A DNA stretch of 64,000 bases. Source: Actinacidiphila paucisporea. GTDB taxonomy: Bacteria > Actinomycetota > Actinomycetes > Streptomycetales > Streptomycetaceae. Of this stretch, positions 8,586 to 16,993 are shown piece by piece (position 1 is the stretch's first letter; each line of letters opens with the position of its first letter). A model generated the notes under the pieces. The model made no database searches. It was given only the letters and a program-made list of their open reading frames with translations, and was not told the origin of the DNA. The stretch is taken from contig NZ_FRBI01000035.1 in the NCBI RefSeq assembly GCF_900142575.1, forward strand, positions 1 to 64,000, in the 5' to 3' direction. The translations under genes and the position numbers were made by a program.

Positions 8586-9974
8586 CTACTGATCCGCGCC
8601 CGAGGGTGCGTCGTAGGCGCTGAGTAGGTTTTCGATGCGTTGGTTGTTGATGGATTGGCGGTCGTAGAGGCATTTGGCGTAGCGGGTGAGGAGGACTTCG
8701 ACGCTGTTGCCGGCGCGTTGGGCGACTTCGGCGGGGTCGGCGCCGGCTGCGAGCCAGGTCGACAGGGCGGAATGGCGCAGGTCGTAGGGGCGTTTGCCGA
8801 GCGGTGTCGCGGCGAGTTCGGGAGGCAGGGCGAGAGCGCGGGCGTCTTTCCAGGCGCGGTGCAAGGTGGTGTAGCCCAGGATGGCGCCGCGTTCGGTGAA
8901 GAACAGCCGCCCGTCCGGTGCGGTGCCGAACATCCGGACGCTGCCGCGCCAAATAGCCACCAGATAGGGTGGGAGGGGGACGATGCGGACCTCTCCGGGC
9001 GGGCGGCTCTTCAAGCCGCGGTCGTCGTGCATCTCACCCGAGTCGGTCCACCTCTTGCCCGCCTGCGGACGGGTACGGTGCAGAACCAGCCGGCCCCAGC
9101 CGCTGACGGGCAAGGTGCAGTCCGCCAGGGTCACCGCGACGGCTTCCTCGGGTCGCAGCCCGGCGTAGTACATGCCCGCGAACAGTCCGACCAGCCGGCG
9201 CCCCCTGGCCCGCTTGAACCCGCCGACGTAGGACAGCGCGGCCAGCAGATCCCCGGCCTGCTGGGGATTGACCACCACCCGCGGGTCGACCGCACTGGCC
9301 TGCTTCGGTACCCGCCACCGGATCCGGTCCAGCGGGTTGCTGCCCAGCTCCCCCTGCTCGATCGCGTGATACAGGGCGTTCACCAGGATCCGGCGCTTGC
9401 GGCTCACCGTGTCCGGCGCCGCGGGACCTCCGTCGCGCTTCAGCGACAGCGCCTCGAGCACACCGCGGGCGACGGCCGGGTCATACAGGTCGATCAGCGG
9501 CCGGGACGCCTTCGCTACCCACGCCAGCACCAGCCGGTCCTGCGCCGGTATCTCCCGCGCCTCCGCACCCGGCACCACGAACGCCCACGAGCGCAGCGCA
9601 CGGTGGAGCACTGTCTCGCCCGGCCGACCGGGAATGTCCCACAGCATGGACCGGGTCACCAGCGTCAACGCCTCGCTCGTGCTGTTCCGCGTGGTCGCCG
9701 CCCGCCCTACCCACCGGTCCCAGGCGTAGGCGGTGGCGAACGCGTACCACGTCAGGTCCGACGGACCCCGCAGCCCGTACACACCCTGCCCGGCCGGCAA
9801 CAGGCTCGCCCGCAGCGCACGCGCCAGCTCCGCACCGAACTCCCCCGCCACCGCGGCAACACCCCGGCCCCGCTCCACCGGAACGTCATGCCGGAACTCC
9901 CGCCCCCGCCGGCGACCGATCACCAGACCGCCACCCGGCACCGCCATCCCACCCTGCACCAACTGCTGCACCAT
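8586..9974 (-). CDS. Tyrosine recombinase / integrase (copy 1)
   Basis: A 462-residue site-specific recombinase starting at ATG 9974 with ribosome site GAGGGG. The frame continues to 10121 without conserved sequence. The catalytic domain occupies about 235-450. The visible active-site residues are R274 in AGLRPEEA, the box YDLRH (397-401) in which the usual first His is Tyr, N423 in AGNS where His or Trp is usual, and the nucleophile Y432 in TRYAK. The arginine pair and the tyrosine are kept, so it may still be active. It carries no partner excisionase gene nearby. It probably belonged to a separate mobile element from the one next to the tRNA gene. Confidence 0.9.
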   Translation of the reverse strand: MVQQLVQGGMAVPGGGLVIGRRRGREFRHDVPVERGRGVAAVAGEFGAELARALRASLLPAGQGVYGLRGPSDLTWYAFATAYAWDRWVGRAATTRNSTSEALTLVTRSMLWDIPGRPGETVLHRALRSWAFVVPGAEAREIPAQDRLVLAWVAKASRPLIDLYDPAVARGVLEALSLKRDGGPAAPDTVSRKRRILVNALYHAIEQGELGSNPLDRIRWRVPKQASAVDPRVVVNPQQAGDLLAALSYVGGFKRARGRRLVGLFAGMYYAGLRPEEAVAVTLADCTLPVSGWGRLVLHRTRPQAGKRWTDSGEMHDDRGLKSRPPGEVRIVPLPPYLVAIWRGSVRMFGTAPDGRLFFTERGAILGYTTLHRAWKDARALALPPELAATPLGKRPYDLRHSALSTWLAAGADPAEVAQRAGNSVEVLLTRYAKCLYDRQSINNQRIENLLSAYDAPSGADQ

Positions 9975-10823
9975 GCCAGTCCCCTCACGTCGAGAAGGAA
10001 GGACTGCCCACCCACACCCCCGCTCGCCCGGGCGCGCAGAAGCACACACCGGCGCGAAAGCACCAACCACACTCCCCTCACCAGGGCCGCAGACATGCGT
10101 CAGCCCAGGTAGACGCTCCACGGGAGGCCAGGGACATCACACCGTGTGATCACCCTTGCATGGGGGCCGCTCCGCCCTGCCTCACATCGACTGCAAAGGC
10201 GGGACTTCCAGGACGCCGGCCGGGTATACATGACCCGAGACCACCAGAAGAGAACCAGCTGACGGAAAATCAGATACGACGTCGGAGCGCGTGGCGTATT
10301 TGTGGCGCGAAATGCATGACGAAGCATCAGAGAAAGCTGTGGCCTGCGGAAACTCCGGAAAGAGCGCCGGCTCCGAGTCGTTGCTCCTGAAAAACGGGCT
10401 CTGTGTGACGCGAAGTTTGTAGGGTTACAACAGGCCTTCGCCGCTTCGCGTCTTAGCACGTAGGACACCGCAATGAGGAGTAGACAGGGGCCTATTTACA
10501 CTGTTGGCCGAGCGCTCAGCGGCGACGCGCTGCGCTGTGTGGGTGAGGAAGACGAGGGATGCCCCCTTGCCACTTCACCGAGCTGGCGGTATCGCAGGGT
10601 GCGGAGAGTCGGCAGTGCGGTGCACTCGCTGTCGGTAGCGGCAGGTCGTCCAGACCCTGGTCCGGCGCCAGCGGCACGCTCCCGCTCCTCACCCGCCTCC
10701 ACAGTCCAGCGACACCGCACCGTAGGGCTCTACCCAACCAACGCCCCGTTTGCTGGACATCGATGGAATAACGGTTGAGAGGACGTCCCTGCCAGGCCGG
10801 TGGCACTGGGCTAGTACCGGAAC
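9975..10823. other. Long gene-free stretch upstream of integrase 1 and the pentapeptide gene
   Basis: 849 bases between divergent genes. Several short open frames exist on both strands, but none has a recognisable product or a good start. Bases about 10250-10450 look noticeably less G+C-rich than the surroundings, a hint of foreign origin. A 15-bp palindrome lies at 10136-10150. The promoters of integrase 1 and of the pentapeptide-repeat gene should be here. Confidence 0.45.
10136..10150. promoter_or_regulatory. Perfect palindrome, candidate operator upstream of integrase 1
   Basis: ATCACAC-C-GTGTGAT is a perfect 7-bp inverted repeat around a single base, about 160 bases upstream of the integrase start. 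Its form is that of a dimeric repressor site. No cognate regulator gene is adjacent. Confidence 0.4.
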
Positions 10824-12821
10824 ATGACTTCCACTGCGTCTGCTTCGTGGACTTCTTGCGGCGATGGTGCGGGAACGGCGGATCCCTACGCGGGATGCAG
10901 CGGGGTCACGGTCGCCCTTTCTCCTCGGTGCCTGGCCCATGCCGCCGCCACGGAGCAGTCGGCATACCTGGCGTCTCTGTCCCCGGGCGCCAACCTGGAC
11001 CTTCGGGGGACCACCATCACCGGGGACATGCTGAGGCGGATCCTGAAGCATCTGACCGAGCCCATAACCGGAAACGCGACCATAGGAACGGCCCGGTTCG
11101 ACATGGCCGCCTTCAGCGAGGCAGCCGCGTTCGACTCGGTCACCTTCACCGGTGACGCCTCGTTCCGATCGGCCACCTTCAGCAGCACCACGCGGTTCCG
11201 GTCGACCACCTTCGGCGGGAACGCCGTGTTCGACGCAGCCACCTTCAGCAGCGGCGCCTGGTTCGGGTCGGCCGCCTTCGGCGGGAACGCCGAGTTCCGG
11301 TCGGCCACCTTCAGTACGGAGGCCAGGTTCAGCCTGGCCACCTTCAGCGCGGACGCGGTCTTCGAAGCCGCCACTTTCGGCGGGGACGCCGTCTTTGAGG
11401 GCACCACCTTCTACGGAGACGCCGTGTTCAAGGCCGCGGCCTTCAGCACGGACGCCTGGTTCGACTTCGCCGTCTTCAACGCGAAGGTGGGGCTCGGCTT
11501 GGCCACCTTCACGGGGAATGCCATGTACAGGTCGGCCACCTTCAGCGCGGACGCGGTCTTCGAGACTGCCGCTTTCGACGGGGACGCCCTCTTCGAGGCC
11601 GCCACCTTCTACGGAGACGCCGTGTTCACATCGGCCACCTTCGGTGCAGGCACCAGGTTCGAAAGGGCCGCCTTCCGCCGGAACGCCATATTCGGATCGG
11701 CGGTCTTCGAGAGCGCTGACGAGCTGGGACCACTGATGTGCGCGGAGACGCTGGACTTCTCCGTAGCGTCGTTCTCCGCTCCGGTCACGGTGCGGGCCGC
11801 GGCGAAAAGAGTGGTGTGCCGACGGACGCGATGGAGGGAAAAGGCCACAGTGTGGCTGCGTTATGCCGAGCTAGACCTGAGCGATGCTGTCTTCGATCGC
11901 CCTCTGACCGTCGCCGGGCGACCGCGCCCTTTCCCCACCGCCATGGGAATACCGATGGACGACAGTGCATTGGCCGCCGTGCAGGAACGGGCGCGGGTCG
12001 CTTCGGTACGCGGCGTCGATGCCGCCCAGTTGGTCTTGGCCGATGTTGACCTGACCGGCTGCTTGTTGGCCGGCACGGTCCATCTCGACCAGCTCCGCCT
12101 GGGCGGCGACTGCCTGTTCGCGAGCACGCCGGCCGGTATCCACTGGCGCGGCTGGTGGCCGGTGCGGCAAACCCGCCGCAGCACCGTGGCAGACGAGCAG
12201 CACTGGCGCCACACGCAGCCCCGCACTGTGCCCGGATGGATGCCCGCACCCCCCGGAGGCGCGATCGACATCGTCCAGCCCGCGGCACTGGCAACCATGT
12301 ACCGGGACCTGCGCAAGTCGTACGAGGACAACAGCAACGAGCCGGGGGCAGCGGACTTCTACTACGGCGAAATGGAGATGCGTCGCGCCGATGCCCGTAC
12401 CGCTCCAGCCGAACACGCCCTGCTGACCGCCTACTGGGCATTGTCCGGCTACGGTCTTCGCGCCACCCGCGCCCTGGGCTGGCTGCTGGTGGCCGTCACC
12501 CTCACCATGCTGCTGATGACGACCTGGGGACTACCCCGCAACGACACTCCCACGACAAGCACCGGCACCCTCACGGGCCAACGCATCGCCTTGACCACGG
12601 TCAACCCCGACCCGGCCAATCCCAGCGGGCCGGTCACGCACCGCCTGACCAGGCAACGGCTTGAAAAGAGCCTGCGCGTCGTCATCAACTCCGTCATCTT
12701 CCGCTCCTCCGGACAAGACCTCACCACCGCCGGCACCTACACCGAAATGCCCGCTCGCCTCACTGAACCCGTCCTCCTCGGACTTGCTGCTCTCGCCGTC
12801 CGCAGCCGCATCAAACGCTGA
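10824..12821 (+). CDS. Pentapeptide-repeat membrane protein
   Basis: A 665-residue protein. Residues 1-85 form a leader domain with three cysteines (WTSCGDG, AGCSG, SPRCLAH) and the stretch GANLDLRGTTITGDML. Residues about 90-300 are a long run of pentapeptide repeats of the type ATFSGDAVFDAATF, predicted to form a right-handed beta helix. After a mixed region, hydrophobic segments at about 545-570 (ALGWLLVAVTLTMLLMTTW) and at the extreme C-terminus point to membrane attachment. The start ATG 10824 has only a weak ribosome site. The biochemical function is unknown. It lies just upstream of the hydrolase-WD40 gene in the same direction, inside the region flanked by two integrases. Confidence 0.82.
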   Translation: MTSTASASWTSCGDGAGTADPYAGCSGVTVALSPRCLAHAAATEQSAYLASLSPGANLDLRGTTITGDMLRRILKHLTEPITGNATIGTARFDMAAFSEAAAFDSVTFTGDASFRSATFSSTTRFRSTTFGGNAVFDAATFSSGAWFGSAAFGGNAEFRSATFSTEARFSLATFSADAVFEAATFGGDAVFEGTTFYGDAVFKAAAFSTDAWFDFAVFNAKVGLGLATFTGNAMYRSATFSADAVFETAAFDGDALFEAATFYGDAVFTSATFGAGTRFERAAFRRNAIFGSAVFESADELGPLMCAETLDFSVASFSAPVTVRAAAKRVVCRRTRWREKATVWLRYAELDLSDAVFDRPLTVAGRPRPFPTAMGIPMDDSALAAVQERARVASVRGVDAAQLVLADVDLTGCLLAGTVHLDQLRLGGDCLFASTPAGIHWRGWWPVRQTRRSTVADEQHWRHTQPRTVPGWMPAPPGGAIDIVQPAALATMYRDLRKSYEDNSNEPGAADFYYGEMEMRRADARTAPAEHALLTAYWALSGYGLRATRALGWLLVAVTLTMLLMTTWGLPRNDTPTTSTGTLTGQRIALTTVNPDPANPSGPVTHRLTRQRLEKSLRVVINSVIFRSSGQDLTTAGTYTEMPARLTEPVLLGLAALAVRSRIKR

Positions 12822-13054
12822 CCCCCCGACCCGCGGGACGCGGGACCGGCACCCCCCGCGTCGACCGGAGCGGTAGTGCTGCGAGACCGCCGCATCAGAC
12901 CGTTGCGGATCGCTCGCGCGAGTGTGGTCAATTCACCGATCGGGGCAGCGCGGGTCAGCGGGCGTCAGCGACGATGTGTCCGGGCGGTCCGGGCAGCGGC
13001 GGTGGGGCCGGGCCGATAACGTGTCGGATCAGGACAGGGGTGGAAGGGCGCGTG

Positions 13055-14860
13055 ATGGTGGGGGACGACCGGTTAGGTGTGGTGCTGGTCCACGGCTTCA
13101 ACTCCGGGCCGCAGACCTGGGGACTGCTGCGGGAGCAGATCGAGCAGGACCGCACGCTGGGCTTCGCGCGGGTGCTGCCCTTCGCGTTCGCCACGGGAGC
13201 CGCCCGGTGGAACCCGCTGCGGCCGCTGCAGGTGCTTCCGGAGATCAGCACCGTGGCCGACAGCCTCAAGGAGTACCTGCAGACCGAAGGCGGCCAGTTC
13301 ACCGATCTGGTCGTGATCACGCACAGCAGGGGCAGGCTGGTCGTCCAGCGGTACCTGGCGCGGATGCTCACTGACGGCCACGGCCGCGAGCTGGCCCGGA
13401 TCCGCAGGGTGGTGATGCTGGCCTGCCCCAACGACGGATCCCAACTGCTGCTGTCACTGCGCCGTGTCGTCTTCGGCCGCTCCGGCAGGCACCCGCAGGA
13501 AAGAGATCTTCGGCCGCTAAGCGACCAGGTCATCGACACCCGCCGGATCATCGTCAACAGCGTGCTGCACGCAGCCGACGTCACCGACCGGACGTGCCCC
13601 ATCCCGTTCTACGTCTACGCCGGAGAGAGCGACCGCGTCGTGCCGGTGGCCTCGGCCCGGTCCGTCTTCCCCGACGCCGCCGTCCTGCCCGGGGACCACT
13701 TCAGCATCCTCGCAACCAGCACCACCGAGCACCGCACCTTCACCACGGTTCGCCGTCATCTGCACGAGACCGCAGTCCTCACCGGCAAGCCCATCGGCGC
13801 CGCCGCCCCTCCCGCGCCTCCCTCGGCAGCCGACCGGGGAACTCGACCCGGCCCGCTGGTGCCAGCCCCCGAGCCTGCGGTTCCCAGCGTCCTGAAGGCA
13901 GTACAGCGCCTCCTGCGCCCACCGGCCGCCCCTATCTCCGCCAGCAGCAGCGCACCGGCGCACCAGCATCACCGGCCCTACACACTGCTTGCCGAACTGA
14001 CGGGCCACACACACGCCGTCTCCGGTCTCGCGTTCTCCCCCGACGGCAGCGTGCTGGCCTCCGCCGGCTACGACGCGAGAGTGCGGCTGTGGAACCTGGT
14101 CACCCTCCGCCCCGTGGACCCTCTCCTGGACCACTCCGGCTTGGTGGGCGCGGTGGCGATCTCACCCGACGGAAGGCTGCTGGCCACCCGCTGCGGGGGC
14201 ACAGTGCAGCTGTGGGACCCCTCGACGCATCAGCGGCTTGGCAACCCCTTGCGCGGTCGGATCGCCTGGCATGTCACCGCGCTGGCGTTCTCCCCCGAAG
14301 GAGGCCTGGCCATCGCGAGCAGCAAAAAAGTGCGCCTGTGGGACACCGCCGCACGCAAGCCCGTCACCGAGCCCCTCGCCGGCCACACAGGTTCTATCAG
14401 CTCGTTGGCGTTCTCCCCCGACGGCCGCCTCCTGGCCACCGCAAGCCGTGATCGCACCGTGCGGCTGTGGGACACCGCCACCGGCCAGCCGGCCGGAGAC
14501 CCTCTTACCGGCCACACCCGTGCAGTCAATGCGGTGGCGTTCTCCCCCGACGACAGCCTCCTGGCCACCGCAAGCGACGACGAGAAGGTGCGACTGTGGG
14601 ATCCCGTCACCCGCCAACCCGTGGCGGCCCCCCTCGCCCACACCCGTTCGGTCAACGCGGTGGCGTTCTCCCCCGACGGTAGCCTCCTGGCCACCGCAAG
14701 CAATGACAGCACAGTGCGGCTGTGGGACCCGGGCACCTGTCAGCCCGCCGGGGAGCCCCTCACCCACACCGATTGGGTCAAGGCGGTGGCGTTCTCCCCC
14801 GACGGCAGCCTCCTGGCCACCGCCTGCGACGACAGCACGGTGCGGCTGTGGCAGACATAG
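13055..14860 (+). CDS. Alpha/beta-hydrolase fused to a seven-blade WD40 propeller
   Basis: A 601-residue protein; the start is ATG 13055 or GTG 13052, behind a GGAAGGG site. Residues 1-245 are a lipase/PGAP1-like alpha/beta hydrolase: LVHGFNSGPQTW oxyanion region, nucleophile S91 in THSRGRL, D193 in GESDRVVP and H215 in PGDHFSIL complete a triad. A Pro/Ala-rich linker (about 246-310) leads to seven WD40 repeats (312-601), most with AFSPDGSLLATAS and VRLWD motifs. The last four blades are almost identical to each other, so the array probably expanded recently; blades 2 and 3 are degenerate. The enzyme could act on lipid, ester or peptide substrates, and the propeller should recognise a partner. 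The family role is unproven. Confidence 0.88.
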   Translation: MVGDDRLGVVLVHGFNSGPQTWGLLREQIEQDRTLGFARVLPFAFATGAARWNPLRPLQVLPEISTVADSLKEYLQTEGGQFTDLVVITHSRGRLVVQRYLARMLTDGHGRELARIRRVVMLACPNDGSQLLLSLRRVVFGRSGRHPQERDLRPLSDQVIDTRRIIVNSVLHAADVTDRTCPIPFYVYAGESDRVVPVASARSVFPDAAVLPGDHFSILATSTTEHRTFTTVRRHLHETAVLTGKPIGAAAPPAPPSAADRGTRPGPLVPAPEPAVPSVLKAVQRLLRPPAAPISASSSAPAHQHHRPYTLLAELTGHTHAVSGLAFSPDGSVLASAGYDARVRLWNLVTLRPVDPLLDHSGLVGAVAISPDGRLLATRCGGTVQLWDPSTHQRLGNPLRGRIAWHVTALAFSPEGGLAIASSKKVRLWDTAARKPVTEPLAGHTGSISSLAFSPDGRLLATASRDRTVRLWDTATGQPAGDPLTGHTRAVNAVAFSPDDSLLATASDDEKVRLWDPVTRQPVAAPLAHTRSVNAVAFSPDGSLLATASNDSTVRLWDPGTCQPAGEPLTHTDWVKAVAFSPDGSLLATACDDSTVRLWQT

Positions 14861-14998
14861 ACAGCCGAATGCCCCCTGCCGTCGGACCGTGATCACCAGC
14901 GCACCACCCCGGAAGCAGGTGGCCACCGGGGTCGGTTGTCTCCAAGCAGCACTCCACCCGGCGCAACCCCGAGGGTCGTTTGCTCCTAAGCAACGGGG

Positions 14999-15304
14999 GT
15001 GTACCTGCGCGAACACACCACTCTGGCAAAGATCGCTGCCGGGTTCGGGATCGGCGAGTCCACCGCCCACACCCACATCAGCGGGGTCGTTGGCCTGCTC
15101 GCCGAACGTGAACCGGGCCTACTGAAGACGCTGCGCGAGCATGAGCCTGACTTCGTCCTTCTCGACGGGACTCTCGCCGAGTGCGACCGGGTCGGCGACG
15201 GCCGGGCCGACTACTCCCACAAGCACCGGCGCCACGGCGTGAACGTGCAGGTCCTCACCGATCCCGGCGGCCGGCTGCTGTGGCTCTCGCTCGCCCTGCC
15301 GGGC
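14999..15304 (+). pseudogene. Truncated DDE transposase remnant
   Basis: Translation from 14999 gives YLREHTTLAKIAAGFGIG, a helix-turn-helix region, then FVLLDGTLAECDRV, SHKHRRHGVNVQVLTDP and LLWLSLALPG. This is the middle of a DDE_Tnp_4-type (IS5-like) transposase. The expected N-terminus is absent, and the match stops sharply after the codon at 15302-15304. The second and third catalytic acids would lie beyond that point, so it is inactive. It marks an old insertion and deletion between the WD40 gene and integrase 2. Confidence 0.7.
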
Positions 15305-15401
15305 CTCCTCGCCTATTTGATCAAGACTCGGACAGGCCCCTTCATGAAAATCCGAGGCCAGACCGGCCCGACGGTCACCCCTCGGCCGAAGGGCGGCCTG
15401 A

Positions 15402-16628
15402 TTGCCCTACCGCCACCAACTCCCCATCGCAGTGGACCTGTCATCTGATATCGAGCACCGCCCCGGCCGGGCGCTCCCCTACAGGGCCCGCGTGCGATGG
15501 ATAGACCCCCACACCAAACGGCGCACGTCGCTCTCCCAATCCCACTCGACCGAGGACGACGCGAAGGAGTGGCTCGACGCACTCCTGAGCTCAGCTGCCC
15601 GCGGAATCGACCCCACAGCCGCCACCCAGACCCTCGCCGAGTACGGCAACACCCACATGACACTGGCCCTACCGGGCCTCGAACCGAAGACCACCGACCC
15701 CTACCTGGGCGGATGGCGCCTGCGCGTCGTGCCGGCACTGGGGCACCTTCCGGTGACCATGGTGACCAACGGAGCCGTCGACCGCACCACCTACGCCTGG
15801 ATAGCCGACGGCGAAGGCCGCTCCACCGTCAAGAACACCCTCGCCGTCCTGGTCCGCGTCATGGAGCAGGCCGTCCGAGATGGGCTGATCACCACCAACC
15901 CCGCCCGCATCAAGGGCTGGCAGCGCCAGTACCAGCTGGCCGAGGACGAACTCGACGACCCCCGCTCGCTCGCCCTGCGCGACTGGGCCGCCCTGCAAGA
16001 ACTCGCCACCGCCCTGGTCGCCCGCTCCCATGAGCAGTACCCCGGCTGGGGCGACGTGGTCACCTTCGCCGCCTGCACCGCCGCCCGCATCGGGGAAGTC
16101 TCCGGAGTGAGGGTCAAGGACATCGACACCAGGAACTGGATCTGGACGCTGCGCCGTCAGAACACCCCCTCCCCCGGCGGCCTCGCCGACAAGAACACCA
16201 AAGGCAAGACCGCCCGCCGCGTCCCCCTCATCGAGGAGATACGCCCCTTGGTCGCCCAACGCATGCTCGTACTGCGGGACAAGCCCGACGCCCGCCTGTT
16301 CACCGGACCACGCGGCGGACGCATCACCACCGCCGTCCTGCGCGACGCCACCCACTGGGACGAAGTCGTCCACTCACTCGGCTACGACCACCTGCGCCGC
16401 CACGACCTCCGCCACACCGGCCTGACATGGATGGCCGACGCCGGAGTGCCCCTGCACGTCCTGCGATTGATCGCCGGACACGGCTCCCTGCACACCACCC
16501 AGCGCTACCTCCACCCCGACCTGCACACCGTCATGCACGCCGGCCGCACCATCAGTACCCACCTGACCAAGTCGCCCGCACTGCCGCCGCCCTCCCCCGG
16601 GCTGTCGGCAACCCTCCGCCGCTTGTAG
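15402..16628 (+). CDS. Tyrosine recombinase / integrase (copy 2, next to tRNA-Pro)
   Basis: A 408-residue integrase with a complete active site: R229 in TAARIGEVSG, H334-D-L-R337-H338, the AGHGS box (H360) and nucleophile Y369 in TQRYLHP. The N-terminal part (about 75-180) is the SAM-like core-binding domain. The chosen start is TTG at 15402; no better in-frame start is visible, and a later GTG would cut the arm-binding domain. It ends 195 bases from the 3' end of a tRNA-Pro gene lying on the opposite strand. This placement is typical of integrases of tRNA-targeting elements such as pSAM2, which also uses a tRNA-Pro. No rep, tra or excisionase genes accompany it. Confidence 0.92.
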   Translation: MPYRHQLPIAVDLSSDIEHRPGRALPYRARVRWIDPHTKRRTSLSQSHSTEDDAKEWLDALLSSAARGIDPTAATQTLAEYGNTHMTLALPGLEPKTTDPYLGGWRLRVVPALGHLPVTMVTNGAVDRTTYAWIADGEGRSTVKNTLAVLVRVMEQAVRDGLITTNPARIKGWQRQYQLAEDELDDPRSLALRDWAALQELATALVARSHEQYPGWGDVVTFAACTAARIGEVSGVRVKDIDTRNWIWTLRRQNTPSPGGLADKNTKGKTARRVPLIEEIRPLVAQRMLVLRDKPDARLFTGPRGGRITTAVLRDATHWDEVVHSLGYDHLRRHDLRHTGLTWMADAGVPLHVLRLIAGHGSLHTTQRYLHPDLHTVMHAGRTISTHLTKSPALPPPSPGLSATLRRL

Positions 16629-16663
16629 GAACCGCACAATCCGCTCCCCCACGGCGTGATCAT

Positions 16664-16728
16664 GGTCCCCAGCGAAACAGGCTCTGATCTGCGGCTTTTC
16701 CTGAGCCGAGGTCCCCCAGTGGTCCCCC
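16664..16728. repeat. Three direct copies of GGTCCCC between integrase 2 and tRNA-Pro
   Basis: GGTCCCC occurs at 16664-16670, 16710-16716 and 16721-16727. Short direct repeats at this place can be arm-type integrase binding sites of an attachment region. The assignment is inference only. Confidence 0.35.
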
Positions 16729-16772
16729 GCTACTGACCCGTCATCAGACGAACATCGTTGCCATAAAAAGCA

Positions 16773-16814
16773 AGAGGCCCACTGACCTGGCAAAATGCCA
16801 GTCAGTGGGCCTCT
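16773..16814 (-). terminator. Rho-independent terminator of tRNA-Pro
   Basis: A strong hairpin: 16773-16792 pairs with 16796-16814 with a single bulged base and a three-base loop. On the minus strand it is followed by TTGCTTTTTA, a proper U-tract. It lies nine bases past the tRNA 3' end. Confidence 0.9.
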
Positions 16815-16822
16815 GTGCACCG

Positions 16823-16896
16823 TCGGGACGACAGGATTTGAACCTGCGACCCCCTGACCCCCAGTCAGGTGCGCTACCAAGCTGCGCCACGTCCCG
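16823..16896 (-). tRNA. tRNA-Pro (anticodon GGG)
   Basis: A 74-base cloverleaf on the minus strand. Acceptor arm CGGGACG pairs with CGTCCCG plus discriminator A. The D-loop is GCAGCTTGGTAGCGC, the anticodon stem-loop CTGACTGGGGGTCAG has anticodon GGG, and the T-loop is GTTCAAATCC. The 3' CCA is not encoded. It decodes CCC (and CCU) proline codons. Its 3' end points at integrase 2, so the 3' part of the gene probably serves as the attachment sequence of the neighbouring element. Confidence 0.97.
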
Positions 16897-16993
16897 GTGC
16901 TTGGCCGGTCCCGGGTTGTTGTTCCGGGGAGGCCGTGCACGAGAACAATACCTCACGTCGGGAGGTGTTCGCTCGCACGCCGGGGGTGGGGGG

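Noticed and set aside
10100-10468. 122-codon minus-strand frame upstream of integrase 1
   Set aside because: Arg/Ser-rich, no ribosome site and no recognisable excisionase or repressor fold.
13990-14860. Regular repeated DNA in the WD40 gene as a CRISPR-like array
   Set aside because: Repeats are in frame, of about 120-130 bases and encode WD40 blades; no short repeat-spacer pattern exists here or elsewhere in the window.
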